Assembly: GCA_946627905.1 (NCBI GenBank)
Contig: CAMOVY010000018.1
Location: 1-12,327, forward strand
DNA: 12,327 nucleotides
DNA from: an uncultured Clostridia bacterium
GTDB lineage: Bacteria; Bacillota; Clostridia; Christensenellales; Borkfalkiaceae
Reading direction: 5' to 3'
The translations under genes were made by a program, and so were the position numbers. Positions 7,113 through 12,327 of the stretch are shown piece by piece. Position 1 is the first letter of the stretch; every line of letters starts with the position of its first letter. Under the pieces are notes generated by a model. The model was not told the DNA's origin. It worked only from the letters and a program-made list of their open reading frames with translations, and did not search any database.

Positions 7113-7394
7113 TTAACTTTCCGTGCTTAAATATCGGTTTAAGGTATAGATTATTTCTTTATCCGCAACGTTCGCTATCGGAGATAAGCCGTTTGCGTGC
7201 GTATTCGTTTTTGCGGCGTAAGTTGCCGCACTTTCGGAAAAACTTTCAATAATCGGCGCTAACTTTTCAGGCGTAAGGTTTTGCGCCGTTTTTTTTAAGT
7301 CGAAAGAATTTTCACGCAAAAGGTTTATTATCGGCACAAGCCCGCCCGCGTTTATATTCGGGATTAAATTTTTAAGCACGTCTACAATATCCAC
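7113..7394 (-). CDS. Small helical protein of unknown function
   Basis: This 93-residue protein is not recognised. It has no signal peptide, membrane segment or Cys pair. It looks all-helical: a first part with repeated Leu/Ile-Pro turns (NLIPNINAGGLVPIINLLRE, about 9-28) and a second helix pair around LTPEKLAPIIESF (about 40-52). The start is GTG at 7394; AGGAG at 7401-7405 lies six bases upstream, which decides for it. The nearby ATG at 7410 is out of frame. It converges with the S41 gene across a shared hairpin and is divergent from the similar-sized gene at 7465, 70 bases away, so the two may be controlled together. A TATAAT on the minus strand at 7414-7419 may serve it, though its -35 box is poor. 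Confidence 0.75.
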   Translation of the reverse strand: MDIVDVLKNLIPNINAGGLVPIINLLRENSFDLKKTAQNLTPEKLAPIIESFSESAATYAAKTNTHANGLSPIANVADKEIIYTLNRYLSTES

Positions 7395-7464
7395 GTTAAA
7401 CTCCTGACATTATATTATATGCCGCGCATATGATATTATTGAAAACTTTTTCGGGGGAGATTGT

Positions 7465-7746
7465 ATGCGGGATTTCAACGATTATGCAAAAAACGCGGGT
7501 GGCGACAATAAGAACGCCGCGGGGAACGGACTTTTCGAGACCGTTTCGCGCATAGCCAAAAACTTCGACGGCAAGGGCGAAAAAGATTTACTGCGCGCAA
7601 TTTTTAAGGAAGCGGAAAAAAACAAGCGCGCGGGTACGCTTTCTAACGCCGAGATAGACGGGTTCGTGTCTCTTTTATCGCCCGCCTTGGACGATAGAAA
7701 GCGCAAGTATCTTAAAAAAATCGTCGAAGAGTTGAAAAAAATTTAA
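7465..7746 (+). CDS. Small helical, charged protein of unknown function
   Basis: This 93-residue protein has a disordered, Asn/Gly-rich start (about 8-22) followed by three predicted helices. The C-terminal half, from EAEKNKRAGTLSNAEIDGF (about 49-67) to SLLSPALDDRKRKYLKKIVE, resembles a small conserved protein I recall from Clostridia, which has no known function. It is soluble, with no Cys and many Lys and Glu. GGGGGAG at 7453-7459, five bases before ATG, supports the start. TATGAT at 7429-7434 with CTGACA at 7404-7409 is a possible promoter with a long 19-base spacer. Its stop overlaps, tail to tail, the stop of the minus-strand desulfurase gene, with no hairpin between. Confidence 0.8.
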   Translation: MRDFNDYAKNAGGDNKNAAGNGLFETVSRIAKNFDGKGEKDLLRAIFKEAEKNKRAGTLSNAEIDGFVSLLSPALDDRKRKYLKKIVEELKKI

Positions 7747-8852
7747 CCGCTTATTCTTTTTATCGCTCTTATAAAATAATCTATTTCGTTCGACGAATTA
7801 AACACCGAAAGGCTGGCGCGCACCAGCCCTTCTTTTTCCGTTTTAAGCGCTTTATGCATAAAGGGCGCGCAATGAAAGCCGCCGCGCACGGCTATATCGT
7901 ATTCGTCGTTTAATATATCGGCGACTTCCGCACTCTCTTTGCCGTCCACCTTAAACGCCGCAATTCCCGCGGGGTTGGGGTTAGAATAGATTGTAATGCG
8001 CGGCAACTCTTTTAAACCGCCGATAAGTTTTTCCGAATAGCGGTACAGGGTATCGCTAAAATTCGTAAAGTTTCTGAAAACGTGCCTTGCCCCTTCTAAA
8101 AGTGAAGCGATAGCGGGGAGATTAAGTGTGCCCGCTTCTAACTTTTCGGGCAAATCTTGCGGCATATCGGGGTTAAAAGTGTCTATACCCGTTCCGCCGA
8201 AAGTTAAAGGCGAAATATCCGCGTTATCGTTTAATATAAGCGCGCCGCTACCCATTATGCCGCCAAGCCCTTTATGCCCCGCAAGCGCAAGACAGGTAAT
8301 GTTCTGTTCCCGTACCGAAAGGGGGATATGCCCGCCGCCCTGCGCGCCGTCCACTATGTAAAAAAGCCCGTGTTGTTTGGCAAGTTTGCCTATTTCCGAA
8401 ACGGGCAGTGTTTCGCCCGAAACGTTTGACACGGCGGTCGTAATTATAGCGGATACTTCGTCCGTTATTTTTTCGCGCAATGTATCGAGCAGATTTTCTT
8501 TAGGCAGTATCTCGACTTGAATTTTGTTTTCGCGTTCCAACTTAAAAAGCGGGCGCAAAACCGAGTTGTGCTCTAGTACGGTGGTTAAAACTTTGCCGTG
8601 CAAGGGTAGCCCGAATATGGCGGTATTTAACGCTTCGGTGCAGTTTTTGGTAAAGATAACGCGCGCGGGGTCTGCCGAAAAGCCGTTCGCCAGCACTTCG
8701 CGGCACTCGGCGACGATTTTTGCGCCCGTTGCAGACAAGCGGTGTCCGCTTCGCCCCGGATTTGCGGATAAAAATTTTATAACGCTTTCCGCGGCGGAAA
8801 CCGCCGCGTGCACTTTAAAGCCGCCCGTCGCGGCGTTATCGAAATAAATCAT
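7743..8852 (-). CDS. Cysteine desulfurase family protein (class V aminotransferase)
   Basis: This 369-residue PLP enzyme of the NifS/SufS-like group probably takes sulfur (or selenium) from cysteine (or selenocysteine) and passes it on as a persulfide. MIYFDNAAT is the usual start of the subfamily. His95 in EHNS, Asp168 in VDGAQ and Lys194 in AGHKGLGG form the PLP site, Lys194 being the Schiff-base lysine. Cys328 in RGGFHCAP sits where the catalytic cysteine is expected, so it should be an active desulfurase. I choose the ATG at 8850-8852, because AAAGGTG lies about eight bases before it; the upstream in-frame GTG at 8870 overlaps that ribosome site. It resembles the EF2568-type family found beside selD in other Firmicutes. 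It is divergent from a DUF3343 gene and overlaps the stop of the small gene downstream by four bases. No IscU, SufU or selD is in the window. Confidence 0.9.
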   Translation of the reverse strand: MIYFDNAATGGFKVHAAVSAAESVIKFLSANPGRSGHRLSATGAKIVAECREVLANGFSADPARVIFTKNCTEALNTAIFGLPLHGKVLTTVLEHNSVLRPLFKLERENKIQVEILPKENLLDTLREKITDEVSAIITTAVSNVSGETLPVSEIGKLAKQHGLFYIVDGAQGGGHIPLSVREQNITCLALAGHKGLGGIMGSGALILNDNADISPLTFGGTGIDTFNPDMPQDLPEKLEAGTLNLPAIASLLEGARHVFRNFTNFSDTLYRYSEKLIGGLKELPRITIYSNPNPAGIAAFKVDGKESAEVADILNDEYDIAVRGGFHCAPFMHKALKTEKEGLVRASLSVFNSSNEIDYFIRAIKRISG

Positions 8853-8865
8853 CAGAATATCACCT

Positions 8866-8895
8866 TTCACAAAATTTTAAGAGATTTAATATTAT
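8866..8895 (+). promoter_or_regulatory. Possible promoter of the DUF3343 gene
   Basis: TTCACA (8866-8871) and TATTAT (8890-8895) are 18 bases apart. The start would be near 8902, about 37 bases before the ATG. The region is so AT-rich that several -10-like strings exist, hence low confidence. Confidence 0.3.
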
Positions 8896-8924
8896 TTTAT
8901 AAAGGATATTTTCCTTTTATGCAA
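8896..8924 (-). promoter_or_regulatory. Possible desulfurase promoter with a dyad in its spacer
   Basis: On the minus strand TTGCAT (8919-8924) and TATAAA (8896-8901) are 17 bases apart. The inverted repeat AAAGGA-TATTT-TCCTTT (8901-8917) fills the spacer almost exactly, a place where MerR-type and other regulators often bind. On the plus strand the same TCCTTT could also pair with the DUF3343 ribosome site at 8923-8928. Confidence 0.4.
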
Positions 8925-8938
8925 AGGAGGAGTTTTTT

Positions 8939-9196
8939 ATGGAATACGTAATAATTTCTTTCCGTTCGCGCGCGCACACGGTAAGATACGCGGAATTTTT
9001 AAGAAAAAACGGCGTTTACTGTCAGATAATAAACACGCCTAAAGAAGCGGGCGTGGGGTGCGGGCTGTCGGTTCGTGTAAGCGTAAACGACTTTGCCGCG
9101 GCGAAAAGGGCTGTGGCGATTACGGGCTATAATAGTTTCGCGGGGTTCTTTCTCGTGAAGACGGTCGGCACAAGGCGCGTGGTAAAAAGTATTTAG
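8939..9196 (+). CDS. DUF3343 protein (putative Se/S carrier-like)
   Basis: This 85-residue protein matches the DUF3343 pattern: an N-terminal strand YVIISFRSRAHTVRYAEFL (3-21), a middle INTPKEAGVGCGLSVRV (31-47) and a short C-terminal half. Cys41 in GCGLSVRV is the conserved cysteine of the family; Cys28 is a second. The family is called a putative selenium/sulfur carrier, but this is not proven. The start is very well supported: AAAGGAGG at 8923-8930, eight bases before ATG. It is divergent from a cysteine desulfurase, a natural sulfur or selenium donor for such a carrier, so the two may act together. Nth follows 72 bases later on the same strand, apparently with its own promoter. Confidence 0.85.
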   Translation: MEYVIISFRSRAHTVRYAEFLRKNGVYCQIINTPKEAGVGCGLSVRVSVNDFAAAKRAVAITGYNSFAGFFLVKTVGTRRVVKSI

Positions 9197-9206
9197 CAAA
9201 AAACGC

Positions 9207-9236
9207 TTGTAAAAAAGTTTCCGCTTGTGTTAAGAT
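9207..9236 (+). promoter_or_regulatory. Possible promoter of the nth-obg-yhbY operon
   Basis: TTGTAA (9207-9212) and TAAGAT (9231-9236) are 18 bases apart, leaving a leader of about 25 bases before the nth ATG. Both boxes are imperfect. The string CGCTTGT occurs twice here (9204-9210 and 9222-9228), overlapping the -35 box and the spacer. Confidence 0.35.
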
Positions 9237-9268
9237 AGTTAAGAAAAACGCTGACGCGGGGTTTACGT

Positions 9269-9898
9269 ATGCAAAAGGACAAAGCCGCTCTTATCGTCGA
9301 TACGCTTGCGGGAATTTTTACGGACAAGCCCGCGCTTGAATTTAATACGCCGTACGAACTTTTAGTCGCGGTCATTTTATCGGCGCAATGCACGGACGAA
9401 CGGGTGAATAAGATTACCAAAGTGCTGTTTGAAAAATACAACACGCCCGAAAAAATGCTTACGCTTTCTCAACCCGAACTTGAAAAATACATATTCTCCT
9501 GCGGGTTTTACAGGGCTAAAGCCGAACACATTTTGTCGACCAGCAGGGATATTATAGACAAGTTCGGCGGCAAAGTGCCGAATAATTTAGAAGACTTAAG
9601 AAGTCTTGCGGGCGTCGGCAGAAAGACGGCGAACGTCGTTTACAGCGTGGCTTTTCACGGCAACGCAATAGCGGTGGATACGCACGTATTCAGGGTGTCG
9701 AACCGTTTGGGGCTTGCTTCTTCCAAAGACGTTTTTAAAGTCGAACAACAACTTATGGAGATAATAGACGAAAAGGACTGGGGCAGGGCGCACCATTACC
9801 TTATTTATCTCGGCAGAAGTTTCTGTAAGTCGCAAAAGCCTGACTGCGCGAACTGTCCCGTAAACGGGCTTTGCGAAAAAAATTTTGATAAAAGATAA
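9269..9898 (+). CDS. nth: Endonuclease III, DNA glycosylase/AP lyase
   Basis: This 209-residue base-excision repair enzyme removes oxidised pyrimidines and nicks at abasic sites. The helix-hairpin-helix LAGVGRKTANVV at 113-124 holds the catalytic Lys119, and AVDTHVFRV at 135-143 holds the catalytic Asp137. The [4Fe-4S] cluster ligands Cys186, Cys193, Cys196 and Cys202 have the exact C-x6-C-x2-C-x5-C spacing. The length is typical and nothing is missing. The start at 9269 has only a GGGG-type ribosome site seven bases upstream, but the family N-terminus fits. It leads an operon with obg (20-base gap) and yhbY. Confidence 0.97.
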   Translation: MQKDKAALIVDTLAGIFTDKPALEFNTPYELLVAVILSAQCTDERVNKITKVLFEKYNTPEKMLTLSQPELEKYIFSCGFYRAKAEHILSTSRDIIDKFGGKVPNNLEDLRSLAGVGRKTANVVYSVAFHGNAIAVDTHVFRVSNRLGLASSKDVFKVEQQLMEIIDEKDWGRAHHYLIYLGRSFCKSQKPDCANCPVNGLCEKNFDKR

Positions 9899-9911
9899 AA
9901 TCGGGTAAAAT
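9885..9911 (+). promoter_or_regulatory. Possible internal promoter at the obg start
   Basis: TTGATA (9885-9890) and TAAAAT (9906-9911) are 15 bases apart, the same geometry as before the metal permease gene. The start would fall at or beside the obg ATG at 9919, which has no ribosome site. The boxes overlap the end of nth and the region is AT-rich, so chance is a real alternative. Confidence 0.3.
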
Positions 9912-9918
9912 ATAAATT

Positions 9919-11178
9919 ATGTTTATTGACAGAGCGATAATAACTATAAAAGCGGGCGACGGCGGGAACGGCATCACTTCTTTTATGCATTTTAAAGGCA
10001 AAGTGGGCGGCGGACCTGACGGCGGCGACGGCGGAAAGGGCGGCGACGTAATATTCGTTGCGACTAAAACGCTGACAAGCCTTGCCGACTTTTATTATAA
10101 AACCAAATACGTCGCAGAAAGTGGCGCTTCAGGCGAACCCAAAAATTGCTACGGCAAATCGGGCGAAAACCTTATAATCAAAGTTCCGCTCGGTACGGTT
10201 ATAAAAGACAGAAAAACGGGCAATATTATTGCCGATATGTTCTTTGACGGTCAGCAAAAGACCGTTTTAACGGGCGGCGACGGCGGAAAGGGCAACGCAA
10301 AGTTCGTAAACGCGCGCCGCCACGCCCCGCATTTTTCCCAAACCGGCGAAAAGACCGAAACCAAACAGGTAATTTTAGAACTTAAAACCATAGCGGACGT
10401 GGGGCTAGTGGGCTTTCCGAACGTCGGGAAATCCACGCTCTTAAGTAAACTTACCAAAGCCGCGCCCAAAATTGCCAACTATCACTTTACCACTCTTTCG
10501 CCAAATCTCGGCGTGTGCGAGTATTACGATAACCGCTTTATCATAGCCGATATTCCGGGGCTTATAGAAGGCGCTGCAGAAGGCGCGGGGCTTGGCTTCG
10601 AGTTTTTACGGCATATAGAGAGAACGCGGATGCTAGTTCACGTAGTCGATATTTCGGGCGGCGAAGGGCGCGACCCGTACGAAGACTACGTTAAAATTAA
10701 CGCCGAACTTAAAAAATACGGTTCGGAAATTTCCAAATTAAAGCAAATAATCGTCGCGAATAAGAGCGACTACTTCGGCGCGGACGAAAAACTTAAAGAG
10801 TTTAAAACTAAACTCGGCAGAAAAAAGGTTATCGCCGTGTCCGCGTTAACAGGTCAAGGGCTTGACGAACTGAAAAAAGCAATTTACGAAACGCTTATTA
10901 AACTTCCGCCCTTAAAACCGCTTGAATTTGAAGAATTCAACTACGTTAAACCCGACAGGTTAGAATACGAGATATTAAAGGAAGGCGAAACGTTTGTAAT
11001 AGTAGGCTCTTTAGTAGACGTGTTAAAGCGCAACGTGGTTATGGACGATATGAATTCGCTGGCGTATCTTCAAAAGGTGTTAAAGGACAGGGGCATTATT
11101 GCAGAACTTCGAAAAATGGGCGCTACGGACAAGTCCACCGTAATAATCGGCGGCGAAGAATTTGAGTTTATAGACTAG
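9919..11178 (+). CDS. obgE: Obg/CgtA GTPase, ribosome assembly
   Basis: This 419-residue essential GTPase acts in late 50S subunit assembly and is tied to the stringent response. The N-terminal Obg fold (1-158) has the usual Gly-rich loops, for example around 29-42 and 118-126. The G domain shows G1 GFPNVGKS at 165-172, G2 Thr191/Thr192, G3 DIPG at 211-214, G4 NKSD at 281-284 and G5 SAL at 308-310. The C-terminal OCT domain, found in Gram-positive Obg proteins, covers about 340-419, so the protein is complete. No Shine-Dalgarno sequence precedes the ATG (GGGTAAAATATAAATT), yet MFIDRAIITIKAGDGGNG matches the family N-terminus from residue 1. It is the middle gene of nth-obg-yhbY, with gaps of 20 and 21 bases, so translation may depend on coupling or on an unstructured or leaderless start. 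Confidence 0.98.
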   Translation: MFIDRAIITIKAGDGGNGITSFMHFKGKVGGGPDGGDGGKGGDVIFVATKTLTSLADFYYKTKYVAESGASGEPKNCYGKSGENLIIKVPLGTVIKDRKTGNIIADMFFDGQQKTVLTGGDGGKGNAKFVNARRHAPHFSQTGEKTETKQVILELKTIADVGLVGFPNVGKSTLLSKLTKAAPKIANYHFTTLSPNLGVCEYYDNRFIIADIPGLIEGAAEGAGLGFEFLRHIERTRMLVHVVDISGGEGRDPYEDYVKINAELKKYGSEISKLKQIIVANKSDYFGADEKLKEFKTKLGRKKVIAVSALTGQGLDELKKAIYETLIKLPPLKPLEFEEFNYVKPDRLEYEILKEGETFVIVGSLVDVLKRNVVMDDMNSLAYLQKVLKDRGIIAELRKMGATDKSTVIIGGEEFEFID

Positions 11179-11199
11179 ATTTAATATAAGGAGAAAATT

Positions 11200-11493
11200 A
11201 TGCTGACAAGTAAACAAAGGGCAACTTTAAGGTCGATGGCACAGACAATCGAGCCGATAACGCAAGTAGGTAAACTCGGAATAACCGAAAGTTTTTTGGA
11301 TAACGTTAATAACGCCATTGAAAAGCGGGAACTTATAAAAATCACGGTGCTTGAAAATTCGGGCGAAGAGGTAAAGGAAGTGGGCGAAAAGATAGCAAGG
11401 CTGTTGCCTGCGGAATTCGTTTGCGCCACTGGTAAAAAATTAGTATTCTATCGCCGTTCAAATAGCGATAAAGTAAAGCATATAGAAATTTAA
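11200..11493 (+). CDS. yhbY: YhbY family RNA-binding protein (CRM domain)
   Basis: This 97-residue protein is a single CRM domain, an RNA-binding fold associated with pre-50S ribosomal particles. It starts with MLTSKQRATLRSMAQ, has the GKLG loop at 24-27 that contacts RNA, and ends with CATGKKLVFYR at 75-85. The length is typical. AAGGAGA at 11188-11194, five bases before ATG, supports the start. It follows obg by 21 bases, the common arrangement in Firmicutes, and shares its role in large-subunit assembly. A terminator directly after it ends the operon; nadD, often next in related genomes, is absent. Confidence 0.95.
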   Translation: MLTSKQRATLRSMAQTIEPITQVGKLGITESFLDNVNNAIEKRELIKITVLENSGEEVKEVGEKIARLLPAEFVCATGKKLVFYRRSNSDKVKHIEI

Positions 11494-11499
11494 TAATTC

Positions 11500-11529
11500 A
11501 AACCGCCGCTTTTTTAAGCGGCGGTTTTT
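11500..11529 (+). terminator. Terminator of the nth-obg-yhbY operon
   Basis: A perfect 12-bp stem (11500-11511 against 11516-11527, core CCGCCGC/GCGGCGG) closes a TTTT loop seven bases after the yhbY stop and ends in TTTTT. The hairpin contains the stop codon and last codons of the convergent minus-strand gene. Minus-strand readout gives only GAATTATT after the stem, so it works mainly for the plus strand. Confidence 0.88.
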
Positions 11530-12284
11530 CCGAACAGTTTAAGGATAAGCGCGAAAATTATAAACACCGCGCCGAAAGCGAGATAATAGCCCTTTATGGG
11601 CGCGATATAACTTAATATAGTAAAAAGAAGCCCGAAAACGAGAAAGTTTTTGGCTCTTTTTTTGTCTAAAAGCCTTGAAAAATCGACCGTTCGGGTGGGT
11701 GTTTCGCAGGAAATGACTTCGGAGTTTTCGGGTAAAAGCCCGTGCGTTTCCAAAAGCGAATAGACTTTTTTGCCGTCGGTTAAAATAACTTTGCCGCCGA
11801 ACCGCGCGGCAAAGTCTTTAACTTCGTCCGAAAACGTTTCGGCAAAGATTTCGGCTTTAGTGCCTTTTGGGGTGGCGTTAAAGCATTTTACCACGTCGGT
11901 CTTACTCACCGCGTCGAACCCGAATTTAAAAAACGCCGTCGCGTTTTTATTCTGGATAAAAATACAGCCGCGCTTTTTTTCCGTTAAAAAGCCTTCGGCT
12001 TTTAAGGCTTTATCGAACAGGGCTAAAAGCGTTTTTTCGCTTGATAAATTAAGCGCAGTCATAACGCGGCGAAAATTTTTTTCGTTTTTCCCGCCGCAGA
12101 TTTTGGTTTTACGTTTTTCGAGCGATAATTTAACGGCGAAAAGGGTAAAAATTATAGCGAACGTGGCGCTAAGCACGTAAGACGCGGGGCGGGGCAGATA
12201 GTAGTTTATGGGTATAAACGCTAAAAAGAAGCCCGCGATAAGATAGAACGCCGCGTCCACGGTAATTGCAAAAGGAGTTTTCAT
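11514..12284 (-). CDS. Four-helix membrane protein with a central soluble domain, function unknown
   Basis: Counting from the ATG at 12282-12284, the protein has 256 residues: two membrane helices at about 6-28 and 34-53, a soluble domain at about 56-212, and two more helices at about 212-230 and 233-251. The even helix count puts both ends and the domain on the same side, probably the cytoplasm, given the basic LEKRKTK after helix 2. In the domain, the stretch near 150-180 (AETFSDEVKDFAARFGG, then VILTDGKKVYSLL) resembles the end of Mrr-type nuclease folds, but I see no complete D-(D/E)-x-K site, so this is only a fold guess. The frame stays open to the window edge, with an in-frame GTG at 12326. 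Neither start has a visible ribosome site, so the true N-terminus may lie outside. It converges with yhbY. Confidence 0.72.
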   Translation of the reverse strand: MKTPFAITVDAAFYLIAGFFLAFIPINYYLPRPASYVLSATFAIIFTLFAVKLSLEKRKTKICGGKNEKNFRRVMTALNLSSEKTLLALFDKALKAEGFLTEKKRGCIFIQNKNATAFFKFGFDAVSKTDVVKCFNATPKGTKAEIFAETFSDEVKDFAARFGGKVILTDGKKVYSLLETHGLLPENSEVISCETPTRTVDFSRLLDKKRAKNFLVFGLLFTILSYIAPIKGYYLAFGAVFIIFALILKLFGKTAA

Positions 12285-12327
12285 AACAGGGAAATTATTG
12301 ACCGAAAACCGATAATTTATACCCACT

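Noticed and set aside
8853..8870. GTG at 8870 as the desulfurase start
   Set aside because: It overlaps the AAAGGTG ribosome site that serves the ATG at 8852, and the family protein begins with MIYFDNAAT.
9990..10050. GGCGGCGAC-like repeats as a DNA repeat element
   Set aside because: They encode the conserved Gly-rich loops of the Obg fold and are explained by the protein.

Overview
The window looks like ordinary chromosomal DNA from a member of the Clostridia (Bacillota). Class II aldolase, a 353-residue GAPDH, an M29 aminopeptidase, PucR-type and S41 proteins, an ArsP_2-type permease, a DUF3343 protein and the nth-obg-yhbY run together fit that group. So do strong AGGAGG-type ribosome sites, sigma-A promoters and AT-rich intergenic DNA. 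An uncultured gut lineage such as Christensenellales is plausible, but this is inference. I see no tRNA, rRNA, insertion sequence, integrase, CRISPR array or phage gene. No gap between genes exceeds about 200 bases.

Positions 1-3620 are a glycolysis-rich block. A gene on the minus strand starts at base 12 and runs off the left edge behind a perfect TTGACA-17-TATAAT promoter. Next come fba (minus, with its own terminator), a divergently transcribed M29 aminopeptidase, and gap, which has its own strong promoter and terminator. The fba/aminopeptidase spacer carries two outward promoters with the same TTGCAA -35 box and a GCAAAT/ATTTGC palindrome, a candidate shared control site.

Positions 3640-7091 hold a co-directional set: a ten-helix-type metal permease with a Cys/His-rich loop, a PucR-type regulator, and a membrane-anchored S41 PDZ peptidase five bases behind it. 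A GC-rich hairpin closes the set. The permease start codon lies only ten bases after its predicted -10 box and has no ribosome site, which suggests a nearly leaderless message.

Positions 7113-9196 are the least explained part. Two small helical proteins of unknown function are divergently transcribed. The second meets a class V aminotransferase (cysteine desulfurase type) tail to tail, sharing the bases TTAA. Divergent from the desulfurase is a DUF3343 protein, a family called a putative Se/S carrier. The pair suggests a sulfur- or selenium-handling module, although no selD is visible.

Positions 9269-11529 are a compact housekeeping operon: endonuclease III (nth), the ribosome-assembly GTPase obg, and the YhbY RNA-binding protein, followed by a terminator. 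The right edge is a minus-strand membrane protein with a cytoplasmic domain of uncertain type.

Most of the window is conventional. I did not find a clear new system. The best leads are the two probable leaderless or non-Shine-Dalgarno starts, the desulfurase/DUF3343 pair with its dyad in the spacer, the two small helical proteins, and the membrane protein at the right edge.
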